This document shows, piece after piece, positions 1 to 9,373 of a stretch of DNA of 64,000 nt. Location: NCBI GenBank assembly GCA_900618795.1, contig UYJD01000007.1, positions 108,574 to 172,573 of the forward strand, read 5' to 3'. This stretch comes from Cyanodermella asteris. Taxonomy: Eukaryota; Ascomycota; Lecanoromycetes; Ostropales; Stictidaceae. Position 1 is the stretch's first letter. Every line of letters begins with the position of its first letter. Below the pieces are notes generated by a model that was given only the letters and a program-made list of their open reading frames with translations, was not told the DNA's origin and ran no database searches. Position numbers and translations under genes: made by a program.

Positions 1-139
1 AGGGTGCCTTTTCGCCTTCCGGGACGTCGGGCAGGTTGAAGGGCTTTTCTTTCTTCTGTTTGTTGGTCTGCTTCTTTCTCCGAGCGCGGCGGGATTGTGA
101 GCGCGAGCGATATCCGGGATCGTCTTCAACGTCCGACAT
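1..139 (-). CDS. Unidentified protein, N-terminal fragment (cut by window edge)
   Basis: An open frame starts at an ATG on the minus strand (139..137) and runs off the left edge after 46 codons. The visible part is highly charged: an acidic start (MSDVEDDPGY), then an Arg/Ser-rich stretch (RSRSQSRRARRKKQ), a Lys-rich stretch, and a Pro-containing segment (PFNLPDVPEG). A basic N-terminal tail of this kind could be a nuclear localisation signal or a disordered linker, but that is inference. I do not recognise the family. No stop or splice site is seen before the edge. Confidence 0.5.
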   Translation of the reverse strand, partial: MSDVEDDPGYRSRSQSRRARRKKQTNKQKKEKPFNLPDVPEGEKAP

Positions 140-1354
140 GATGATTGGATGTGTGATCAATCAGGGCGAAGAATTGATGAGGATAAAGATTGCGATAATA
201 ATGAGAAGGTCGTTCAAGAATTTACAACTGGCGTAATGGGGACACGGGCGAAATCTTGAGAAGGAGATGCAAATCGAAGAAGAATACTCGGAAGAAACGG
301 AGACAGTATACTTCCCTCAGGTCGTGGAGGAGATGCCAGACGCAACTGGCTGTCAAAACCTGTCGTGCTCGCAACCATGCTGCCGACGACGCATGGTTGG
401 GCCTACATCATAGTAGCAGGGATAGCTCAAGAGGAGGCTCCGGCAAAGACGGAACCCATTACAATCCTGGCAACCACCCCGGTCGGAGGCGAGAAAGGCA
501 ACGCTGCGCTTGGTGGTGAGACACGACGAGGAATGAGGAGTGAAGGAGCAGAGTGATGTCAAAAGCGATGCCTTGGAAAATGGACGCCACACTTGTCGAG
601 CTGCTTCAGCCACACTGCCGGATTAACGTTTGAAAGTCACACCTCTTGACCATGGCTTCTTCTCATTTGCAAAACGTGTATTCGTTCCGACACGCGACGA
701 TCCAGCAAGAATGCTGATGCTTCAGCTCCACCAGATTCTTCCATCACCAGATCGATCAGATCGCGACGACGTGCAGCACAGGCCTTGTAATCCGCCCTGG
801 CCGCGTTGCTAAGTTGGCATCATCCCTGCAAAACCGGGCAGCTCTGATACCATGCCACAATTAGCCTCAAGTTCCGCTTCACTTTGCCTACCACCTTGAC
901 TGCGTCTCATCGTGCCAGCACCGCGGAAACCGAGCTTAATTAGCTTTGCAGTTCTGGTTCTGTAACGCATTATCCCGCAGTTTGGTCGACAACTTGGTTG
1001 TGACTTTCTGATCTCCGAAGAAGAACCCCTGCCTGTCTAAATCCTTCCGGGGTGGTACAACATCCCCTGTTCCCTGCCTTGCCACGGAGCACGTTGGAAG
1101 AGGTGAACACTTTTTGCGTCATAGCCTTCAGAGATCCTGCTGAGTGGGCTCGCGAGGCTTGCTTGTGCAGTGCCATCCTGGAAGGAAATACCTCGTACTT
1201 GCGATTGTTCTTTTCGTCCTCACATCTCGTCCGAGAAAGAATTCTATGACCTGTTTTCTCAATTGTCACAATTTCTGTGTCTATCACCCGAATTAAATAG
1301 TGTTCCTTCTGCCATAGACAGAGTCTGCGCAATCGCCCACATCACAACTTCGTT
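140..1354. other. Intergenic region between divergent genes
   Basis: About 1.2 kb between the truncated minus-strand gene and the plus-strand gene starting at 1355. The short open frames here overlap each other on both strands and look random. A TATA-like AATTAAATAG lies at 1291-1300, about 55 bp before the downstream ATG. I see no gene or repeat. Confidence 0.5.
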
Positions 1355-2092
1355 ATGGCGGAAACCGAAACCCAGTCCAAAGAAAGCTCCGCCGGCCTCA
1401 ACGCCGCCGGCAGCGGAGCAGCTGCAGGTGGGCTGTCCGCCAACGCAAGCCAGAAATCCGAGTCCAGCAAAGGAAAGCCCCCAAAGCTTAGCAAGAAGGC
1501 ACCCGCCCAGACCAACGGCAACGCCAGCGATGAAATCCCCAACGGCCAGGCCGGCGCAGACGCACAAGCCGACGCGGAGGTCGATGGCGCTGCCGATGGG
1601 ACCGACGCCAGCGAGACACCTCAAAAGACCAAGTCCCGACGCCAGAGCCGTGGACGTGGTCGATCCCGCCAACCCGACACGTCCGACGCCGAGAGTGTTC
1701 GCTCGGACACGAGTGCCGCAGCCGGCGGCCGCAGGAAGCGCAACCGGAACAAGGGAACGGCGCAGGCGCAGGCCAACGGAAGTTCTGGAGGTGGACCGCT
1801 GCAGGCAGTGGACGAGGTCGGAGAGACTCTGAACGGGGCTACCGACCAGGCTGGCGAGCTGGTGCAGAACACGGCTGGTAAGGGTGTCGATCAGGTGCAG
1901 GACACGGCCGGTAAGGCGGTGGGCAGTGCGACTGATACTGCGGGCAAGACGCTTGGAGGCCTGACAGACCAGGGCAAGGAGGATGACGGCAAGGATGAAC
2001 AGTTGAGGTTGAGGCTCGATTTGAACTTGGACATTGAGATTCAATTGAAGGCGAAGATACATGGTGACCTGACTCTGGGTCTGCTCAACTGA
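1355..2092 (+). CDS. Low-complexity protein with LEA-like 11-residue repeats
   Basis: Single-exon gene of 245 aa. The first ~150 residues are low-complexity (Ala, Ser, Lys, Gly, Asp) with an Arg-rich patch near residues 94-106 and another near 126-133 (RRKRNRNK). At residues 173-205 the motif TAGK recurs exactly every 11 residues (173, 184, 195), the pattern of amphipathic LEA/apolipoprotein-type helices. The last ~30 residues (LRLRLDLNLDIEIQLKAKIH, then GDLTLGLLN) alternate hydrophobic and charged residues, and to my recollection this tail is conserved in fungal hypothetical proteins. There is no signal peptide or membrane segment. A role in stress protection or membrane binding is inference from the repeats only. 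Confidence 0.75.
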   Translation: MAETETQSKESSAGLNAAGSGAAAGGLSANASQKSESSKGKPPKLSKKAPAQTNGNASDEIPNGQAGADAQADAEVDGAADGTDASETPQKTKSRRQSRGRGRSRQPDTSDAESVRSDTSAAAGGRRKRNRNKGTAQAQANGSSGGGPLQAVDEVGETLNGATDQAGELVQNTAGKGVDQVQDTAGKAVGSATDTAGKTLGGLTDQGKEDDGKDEQLRLRLDLNLDIEIQLKAKIHGDLTLGLLN

Positions 2093-2251
2093 GCGCAGCA
2101 GAACTTGGCAAGGGACGTTGAATTTTGTGTATAGTTTGGGTGTCGAATGCAATCCTTCCCTGAAGATCGTGAGCTCAGAGACTGAGCGCGTTCATGAGCT
2201 CGACCGGAGCGGCGAATTGCGAGTAATCTTACTGATACACATTATCACTGC

Positions 2252-3828
2252 TTATCTTGTTGCTCTGAGTTGATCATATCGAAGCACAGACTCCATCAAG
2301 ATCTGCGCTCCATTGGCACAGTCCTCCTGCGCACAGTATTCCTCTGGATGGTGACTGACGCCTTTCCTGCACGGCACAAATATCATCGCAGTCGGCGCGT
2401 GCTTGCTCGTAAAAACGCTGTCGTGGCCTAAGCATGCTGTCAGCACCATGAACTGGTCTTCACCTCTGTACGTACCTGCTCCTGACTGTAGCTCAGCATG
2501 GCTGTCACCAAAGTTTTCGGTGGCACTCTCACGGATGCACGCAAGGCAGGACGGATCGAATTGTATAGCGTCGCTGGGAAATGTCTCCTTCATGCTGACC
2601 TGAACGCCCGGCGACGCATCCTGGATCGAGGCCCAGCTCTTCCGGATACCATCGAGTGTCGTGTCACGAATTTCGTTACTCGATCCTCTGACATCCAGAC
2701 TGAATTCCACAAGGCCTTCGATCGGTCAGTCGCGAGGATAATCGACATAGTGGCATGATACTCACCAGGAACGGTGTTGACACTGCCTGGAAACGCTTTG
2801 AATATGCCTGTGCTTGCAAGCGCCTTGTTCTTCCTCGCAACTTGATGAGACGCTTCGATGAGCCGAGCCGCCGTCAACAATGCGTCCAATCTAGCATCAA
2901 ATGGCGTCGTCCCAGTATGACAGTCGCGGCCTTCAACCTTGACATCAAACCACTTGTATGCCTGCACGCCCGTGACTATCCCAATCTTCTGTCCTGCATT
3001 TTCCAACCTCGGTCCCTGCTCAATATGGAGCTCAAAATGAGCGCCAATCGGCATAGCTTCAAAAGATGCGGGTGTATCTCCAAGATACCCAATACGCCTC
3101 AATTCCTCCTTGACCGTGCGGCCCCCTCCACCTACCTCAACCAGATTGTGAGCATCCTCGAGCGCGATCTTGCCGGCCCAGACCCCCGAAGCCATCATGC
3201 TCATGGGGAATCGTGCTCCTTCTTCATTCGTCCAATTGATCACGCCCACGGGTAGATCTGTCTCAACTTTATTGTCTTCCAACGTTCGCAGCATCTCGAT
3301 ACCGGCGCAGACGCCCAAGATTCCATCGTAGCGTCCACCCGTCGGCTGCGTATCGAGGTGAGATCCGGCGAACGTAGCCGGTCCAGACCGCTTGCCGGGA
3401 CGTACGGCGAAGATGTTGCCGATGTTGTCGACGGTCACTCGACAGCCGAGAGACTTGGTAGTTGCAACGAACCAGTCTCGGGCTTGTTTGTCGGTGTCGG
3501 ATAAGCTCAGGCGGAACATGCCCGTTTCATGATCCTCGCTAGAAGCGTGTTAGATGAGAGCCCCCTCAACGAAGCCGCGAATGGACAGATGTCTCTCGTA
3601 CGAGATGGCATATTGACGGCATGAACGAGAATTGAATCTGACGCACTTTCCCCAACGTTTGCCTGTGCCCCATTGGCATGTGTAGTGGATATCTTCCCAA
3701 AGCCGTTGTCCATTGACCTTGAGACCTCGCGGAACAACCGATTTTGCATATGAGCGACATGATGAGCTTAGTCTCAGTGATGGTGTCCGAGTCACACGCC
3801 GGCTAGTATTGGCCAGTATTGTTGCCAT
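2252..3828 (-). CDS. M20-family N-carbamoyl-amino-acid hydrolase / beta-ureidopropionase-like
   Basis: Four exons: 3828..3647, 3538..2766, 2715..2476, 2427..2252 (456 aa). Introns are 108, 50 and 48 nt; the last two are needed to restore conserved motifs (TVPG-LVEFSLDV and SGAG-HDS). Family metal-site motifs are present in order: GSHLDTQPTGGRYDGILGV, NWTNEEGARFP, HIEQGP, CHTGTTPFDARLDAL and SGAGHDS. This metallo-amidohydrolase family cleaves N-carbamoyl groups (beta-ureidopropionate, N-carbamoyl amino acids) or allantoate, in pyrimidine, hydantoin or purine nitrogen salvage. Sequence alone does not fix the substrate. The first ~35 residues are rich in Arg and Ser with no acidic residues (TSRRVTRTPSLRLSSSCRSYA), compatible with a mitochondrial presequence. 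Confidence 0.88.
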
Positions 3829-4621
3829 TGTGAGTTGTTGCAGGTTACATCAATAGCCAAATCCAAATTGCGATTTGAGGAATGAGAACTCACAGCGCAC
3901 ATCCAGTAGATTCAACAGCAAGTATACAAAGGAGAGAGAAGCCAGCACAAATTACAAGATAGACATGAACATCGCCTGGGAGGACCTCTTTGCGTGGACG
4001 ACGTGACTGTGGGGCTTTGAAGGTGGAGAGGAGTCTTGGAGCCGTCCTGAAGAGGAAGGTAATCGTTCATCAACGACTCTACGCAACTGAGAATTGGTAA
4101 AGCCGTCAATTTGGTTCTAGACTGATAGGCTCGATTACTTGTGCAATGAGATGTGTTTGCTTTTTCAGGAAGCATGGTTTCAAGCCCCCGAACGGTGACC
4201 ACTGACTCGAAGCTCATGACATACTCTAACGCAGGACAATGGAGAGGGCACAATGTAGGCGCTTGTCTTCAGGGCCTCATCGATTTTACCGTGTGCCTCA
4301 ACTTCTGGTTTGGTGATCTCTTCCTTGATGCGCGCGCTGCGCGGTAGGCTCCACGTCAAGATAAGACCAGTTCCCGAGGTCTCAAACCACGAAGCACCAC
4401 ACTACGAATACGATTCGTGAACGAGGACGAGCAGAAAGTACGCAATTGGCCCTCAAGTCGTAAGGTTTGCCAGTGGTCATGAATCATTTTCTCATTCGAG
4501 CTAGTGCTCATATTGAGCTGATATGAACCGATTTGCGCCGACCAAAACCCTGGCCTTTTTTCCGCTGCTGGGATTTCCTCCCGCGTTGAAAGTCATGCTA
4601 TAGCATATGACTTTTGCTCGC
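3829..4621. other. Intergenic region
   Basis: About 0.8 kb holding the promoter of the M20 hydrolase and the 3' flank of the eS10 gene. Open frames here are short with no protein-like composition. I see no RNA gene or repeat. Confidence 0.45.
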
Positions 4622-5273
4622 TTAAGATGGAGGAGCATCACCGCGGCCACGTCCACGGCCCATGCCACCACGGAAGCTGGGGTTGAACTCGCCAGGGGCG
4701 CCACCCTCCTTGCCCTCACCAGCGTCACGGCGTCTGTATCCTCCCTCGCGATCGCCGCGGTCACCACGGGGACCACCACGTCCACGGGGACGGTCGTCGC
4801 CGAGCATGCCACGGGGCGGGGCGTGCGAGCGCTGCTGCTTGACGTGGGTAGCGGGGACAATCTCAGCGGGGACGTGGAGCCACTCGCGGAGGTAGTCGAG
4901 ACCCTCGGGGGTGAGGGTGTAGTAGTAGTACTGCCACGAGAACTGGGTCTTGAGGTAGCCGCGCGAGGTCAGGGACTGGCAAGCCTTGATGACCTGAATG
5001 CTCTGTTAGTGGACGGCGTTGTAAATGTGGGATGGCCGTGCACGTACGTAGAGGTTCTTGACATCGATGTCGCCATGTTTGGGCAGGTTGTAGTCTTTCT
5101 TGGCCACGAGGACACCCTCTGTAAAATGATCAGTGAGCTGTCGACGCTGCTCTTTCGTCCACCATATGCATACCACGGAAGATGTACTCGTGGATCTTCT
5201 TGCGGTCGGCCTTGGGAATAAGCCTGCACAAGTTAGCGATCGATGTCTGTACAGCAGTATGTAGTACCTACAT
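4622..5273 (-). CDS. RPS10: 40S ribosomal protein eS10
   Basis: Component of the 40S subunit beak. Exons 5273..5272, 5223..5174, 5118..5048 and 4993..4622 give 164 aa: MLIPKADRKKIHEYIFREGV, then LVAKKDYNLPKHGDIDVKNL, ending in an Arg/Gly-rich tail (GGMGRGRGRGDAPPS) as usual for eS10. The first coding exon is only AT; the G of the start codon lies in exon 2 after a 48-nt GT-AG intron (5224..5271). Reading straight through gives ATG-TAG, so splicing is needed to make any protein. The other introns are 55 nt (5119..5173) and 54 nt (4994..5047). It is transcribed away from SDE2, with 312 bp between the two start codons. Confidence 0.96.
5224..5271 (-). other. Intron splitting the eS10 start codon
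   Basis: On the minus strand the sequence reads AT, then GTAGGTACT...TTGTGCAG, then GCTTATTCCC. Only removal of this 48-nt stretch creates ATG-CTT-ATT-CCC (MLIP), the conserved eS10 N-terminus. The alternative donor GTACTA would leave ATG-TAG. Confidence 0.85.
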
Positions 5274-5585
5274 CGTGGCGGCGAGTCTCCGGCGTGTTTC
5301 GTGAGATCGCTTGCGACCACGGCGGAAAATTGAATTGAAGTTGTTGATGGTAGGGCACTCGATATCCACTCCAACCGAGGATTGACTATTTGTGGGCGCC
5401 AAGATTTTGAGTCCTAACTCCGTGATAGGAGCGACAGCTCCGTTCCAGCGCGGCGGAAGCCGGCATCTACTCCGCTGCTCTCTTCCTCCAAACTTGCGAC
5501 TCTCATTGTCATCGACCATCGACCATCGCGCAACGCAGCCCGTGGGCCGTCTACGAATCTCAAGATCACCGTTCTGACAATCGAC
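5274..5585. promoter_or_regulatory. Divergent promoter between eS10 and SDE2
   Basis: A 312-bp region shared by two outward-facing genes. It contains TAGGGCA (5352-5358), which also occurs about 270 bp before the eL15 start codon. No clear TATA box is visible. Joint regulation is inference. Confidence 0.5.
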
Positions 5586-6467
5586 ATGGAGTCCCCAATG
5601 ATCAACGTGCTCATCAGCTCCTTTCCCGGTCTTGGGCTTCCCGCGACACTCTCTCTCCCTACACCAGCCTCCCAAAGCATCGAAGATCTTACCTCACGTA
5701 TACATATATTAATACCGTCTCTCGACAGCCGGCTCATCCTCACGACATCACGAAATAAACAGCTCGTCGCGTCCTCGCGTTCGCCAATTTCAACACTGCT
5801 CGCTGAGAATGACAACATTCTGTCTTTGCGCCTCAGTGTCCCATTATGTGGTGGCAAGGGTGGATTTGGCTCTCAGCTCAGGGCTGCCGGCGGGCGCATG
5901 ACATCAAAACGAAGGAAGAATCAAGGCGAACAGAATGGCTCGTCGAGAAATCTGGATGGCAGACGGCTGAGAACAGTCAATGAAGCCAAGGCACTTGCCG
6001 AATACTTAGCTACAAAACCTGAGATGGACAAAAAGCAGAAGGAGGCACGGCGAAAGAGATGGGAGCAGGTCATCGAGGCTGCTGAACGCAAGGAAGAGGA
6101 GATCAAGAACGGCAGCAAAGGGAGGGTCGACGGCCAGTGGGTGGAAGATAAGGAGGATGCTAGCGAACGTACCCGCGAGGCAGTGAGAGCCGCCATGGCT
6201 AGCGGTAGCTACCACGACACAACCTTTACGAAAGAGGACGCCACAGAACGTATGGAGGAGAAGACTTCAGGCTCCGAGAGTGGCCGCGAAGCCAGCACCG
6301 AATCTCAACCAACCAGTCCAGAGGAGCCGACAGGTAAAGGAAAGGGAAAGGCCAAAGAGCCATCGAGAGCCTTTTTCGGCTGGGATGAAGATGACGAGTT
6401 TATGAGCGACGAAGACGAAGAAGATGACGAGGGTAGCGAAGTTCCGAAGGCCAAAGACACTGCATAA
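5586..6467 (+). CDS. SDE2: SDE2 ubiquitin-fold splicing factor
   Basis: Single exon, 293 aa. Residues 1-90 form a ubiquitin-like domain ending in a double glycine followed by the Sde2 signature GGKGGFGSQLRAAGG (from residue 89). In fission yeast Sde2, deubiquitinating enzymes cut after this GG; the released C-terminal part starting with Lys joins the spliceosome and promotes excision of selected introns. Here Lys91 would be the new N-terminus. The next conserved block (LDGRRLRTVNEAKALAEYLA) and a long charged coiled coil (residues ~145-180) also match the family. The C-terminus is acidic and disordered. The intron-rich neighbours fit a genome that depends on such factors. Confidence 0.93.
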   Translation: MESPMINVLISSFPGLGLPATLSLPTPASQSIEDLTSRIHILIPSLDSRLILTTSRNKQLVASSRSPISTLLAENDNILSLRLSVPLCGGKGGFGSQLRAAGGRMTSKRRKNQGEQNGSSRNLDGRRLRTVNEAKALAEYLATKPEMDKKQKEARRKRWEQVIEAAERKEEEIKNGSKGRVDGQWVEDKEDASERTREAVRAAMASGSYHDTTFTKEDATERMEEKTSGSESGREASTESQPTSPEEPTGKGKGKAKEPSRAFFGWDEDDEFMSDEDEEDDEGSEVPKAKDTA

Positions 6468-6944
6468 TTGCCGCAAGAGAGGCTTGGCTATTTTTGGGTA
6501 AAATGTGCTTCCAGCGATGGTGTTTGGCGTTATTTATCTACGACACCTGGTCGGTATGGAGTTCTCCAGAAGCTCGGAAGGAATTGAGTACGAGTCGCAG
6601 TCTTTGACTTCGTCGTTCGATCGTGCAAACCACTGAGTGCTGGAAGTAAAATTGCGTATTGATACCAGCTTTGTACGCAGAGAACCTCGGTGCAAGCCTA
6701 CCACCAGCAAAAAGTCTAGCTCGCACGAAATATCTGATTCAAATACGTAGAGCTCGCACGTTAGTCCATCTAGCTGCAGGGCGAATGTGGAGCAGCTGAT
6801 GAATTGTGGTAGTTGCGAAAGCTCGGACCATACATGATGCTGCCCATGCATACGCTCCGCAATACAATTCCTTCGCTGATGAACATCACACCTCACACTA
6901 CCTAGCACCATTATCCGGTCGCTCACGCTGCATTGATCTCCAAC
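6468..6944. other. Intergenic region between SDE2 and GET2
   Basis: 477 bp with the SDE2 3' flank and the GET2 promoter. No open frame of note, repeat or RNA gene is seen. Confidence 0.45.
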
Positions 6945-7941
6945 ATGGCCGACGCAGAGACGCCTACACAGCGCGCAGCTCGACTGCGCCGTGAGAAGAG
7001 GGAAGCCAAGGGCGCCGACCGCCTAAGCAAGATCACCAACGTCTCAGGCCGACAGCAAGATCTCCAGCGCAAGTCTACTCCGGGATCCTCCCACAAGACA
7101 TTTGTAACCTAGTCCTCCTAACTCTCTCCCTACAGCCCAGCCCACACAAGTCTCATCTCACGATCTCGACCCGCCCGAAATCGACATCTCCCGCACCCCA
7201 CCAACGTTCACTTCCCCCAGCTCATCTATTCCCGCAACTGCCGACTCCAGCGAGGAAGCACAACTCCGCGCCTTCCTCCGAAGCCAACAGACCGCAGGCG
7301 ACGGCCAACAAGACCCCTTTCGAGCTCTCATGCAGCAGGCACAGCAGGGCCAGCAAGGCGGTAATGGCACCAACCCGGACGGCAACGACCCCATGATGCA
7401 GATGTTGCAACAAATCTTTCAACCGCCGCCGGGAACCTCATCGCCAATTCCGGGCGCTGCGGGTACGCAGGGAGGTCCGCCCGATGGACTTCCACCGGGA
7501 CTGGCTGCCCTCCTCGGCGGCGCTGGTGGTGGTGGTGGCCCGGGACAACAGGCACAAGCCCCTTCTACATCTGGCTACATCTGGAGGATCGTCCACGCGG
7601 TTTTCAGCTTATTACTGGGGGCGTACGTTGCGTTCGTGCTGCCCTTTGACGGTTCGAGGAGTGAACGGGAGAGTCCGTTGGTGCAACCGCAGTCAATCTT
7701 TTGGATCTTCGCCACGGTCGAGTTGGGGTTGCAAAGTGCGAGGTACATGCTGGATAAAGGGGCGGGGGTGCCGAGTGGATGGGTTGGTACTGTGGCAGGC
7801 TTCTTGCCGCCACCTTATGGAAACCACGTGAGACTGGCGATGAGGTATAGTGGATACTGGACAACATTGTCTGAAGACGCGCTGGTTGTGGTGTTCGTGC
7901 TCGGCGCAGTTGCATGGTGGAAGGGCAAGGTAGAGACGTGA
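6945..7941 (+). CDS. GET2: GET complex subunit GET2 (tail-anchored protein insertion)
   Basis: Get2 is the ER membrane receptor that, with Get1, takes tail-anchored proteins from the Get3 ATPase. Exon 1 (6945..7103) encodes the conserved basic N-terminus (AARLRREKREAKG...KITNVSGR), which in this family binds Get3. Exon 2 (7141..7941) encodes a Gln/Pro/Gly-rich linker and three hydrophobic segments near the C-terminus (IVHAVFSLLLGAYVAFVLP; SIFWIFATVELGL; ALVVVFVLGAVAWW). Total 319 aa. The frame requires donor GTAACC at 7104 and acceptor CAG ending at 7140, an unusually short 37-nt intron; the nearer acceptor at 7135 breaks the frame. Confidence 0.82.
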
Positions 7942-8491
7942 ATCGGAGCTGGCTTTACTGCTGATTAATCATGGTGGTACTCTTTATCTGATGAATAGAT
8001 CCGAGTAAGCGGGCACAAAAGGTGCACAGCCGAATCATCAGGATTCCGGTCAGCGAGAAAAGGATGTTGTCTTTGCCATCACTGAGTTTCTTAAATCTAG
8101 CGAGCCCAATCGTGGCCCCCTCTCAGTTGGAGTTTATCGAGCTCGAAGTGATCACCACTCAGATTGAGGTTTTTAAATTTATTCATCGTCCCTTTCATTC
8201 CTTTCTCTCGTCAACAGCGCTCGTATTCCAAGCTATGTACAATATACAAATGCTGAGAGCTGCCTCGTCTTGTCCCCGTCCGTTTTGGTATGTACAATGC
8301 CACGCTCCACACATATCGACAAGCCGTTAGACTAGGTGGTCTGTGTCCATGTAGACCACCAGTGTTGAGCAGTCCTGTTCACAATCGCCGTCGCCGTCGA
8401 ATCGCTGTCCATCGAAGGTACCCAGACTCCGGAGTGAATGCATGCCGCTCCTATTTATCGTTCTACCAGTCCTCATTACACGACATTCACC
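7942..8491. other. Intergenic region between convergent genes
   Basis: 550 bp between the ends of GET2 (+) and the CFEM gene (-). Probably two 3' untranslated regions. I see no gene. Confidence 0.45.
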
Positions 8492-9373
8492 TCACAGCCA
8501 CGCGACCAGTCCCGCAAGTGCGCTGAGGAAACCCGCCATACCAGACAAGGAAACGAAGGGAACGTTTGAGATAGCATCAGCTTGGTAGCTCGATGATGTT
8601 CGCGACAAGTTGCCTGTCTGAAGAGGCGCGTTGTTTGCGGAGATGCAGCTGCACAACTGAGCAGCAGCCGACTGAACCAGCAGCGCAGTGGTAGTACCAC
8701 AGGCACTGATGACTGGCGTGGAAGCGATGTTTTGCAACTCGTTGTATCGGCCGCACTGGCACTGGAAATCGAAATCACCGCAGCCCTGGAGGGAGTGTGC
8801 GATGCTCTGCAGGACTGGAGTTCCACAAGGTGGAATGGCCAGACCGTAGCTGACGCAGAGCTTGTTGGCGCTGGGGTTGATGCCTGCAGTCGTTCGTGTG
8901 ACTTGCGCACTGTCAGGTACCTTGGTGGGGCCTCCATACGAGTAGCACTCGCAAATAGACTGAGCGCCGGATTGAACGTCAAGGGCAGTCGCGGGTCCAC
9001 AGGCGGTTAGGACGCCGCTGTAAATGATGCTCTGAATGCTGGCCGAATGGCTGCACTGACAAGCGAGATCTGTGAGCGCGCATTGGAAAGAGGCCGCACC
9101 GGCCGATGTGAGAAGGTTGAACTGGGACTCGTCAGCAAATTGGGCTCATGTGCAAATGGCAGTCGAACGTACACCGCACTGGGGAATGGCCGTAATCAAG
9201 CCCAGACACGCAAGTGCAGCAGAGTCTTGGGAACGCGCAGCAGAAGTGACCTGGCTCCCACCACTGGCAGCACCAGCACCACTTGCCATGGAGGTGACTC
9301 TCAAGGTGCTGGACTGGGCGGACGCGATACCAGCCAAGCCTGCGACGGCGGCGACAATCGAGAAGGTCTTCAT
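8492..9373 (-). CDS. Secreted, probably GPI-anchored protein with two CFEM domains
   Basis: Exons 9373..9173 and 9121..8492 (51-nt intron), 276 aa. Residues 1-19 are a signal peptide (MKTFSIVAAVAGLAGIASA). Two successive CFEM modules follow, about residues 50-125 and 150-225, each with all eight cysteines in CFEM spacing (ALACLGLITAIPQC ... CQC ... CECY, and KLCVSYGLAIPPC ... CQC ... CSC). In domain 1 a Ser precedes FQC; in domain 2 the heme-coordinating Asp position of characterised CFEMs may be the D of GDFDFQC. The tail is Ser-rich and ends in a hydrophobic segment (SGMAGFLSALAGLVAWL) with no charged residue after it, typical of GPI attachment. CFEM proteins bind heme or serve in cell-wall and host interactions; which applies here is unknown. 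A 39-nt in-frame GT..AG stretch around GGPTKVP could be an optional intron. Confidence 0.88.

Noticed and set aside
1259-2152. 297-codon minus-strand open frame
   Set aside because: It mirrors the repeat-containing gene on the opposite strand; its length is a by-product of that gene's codon bias.
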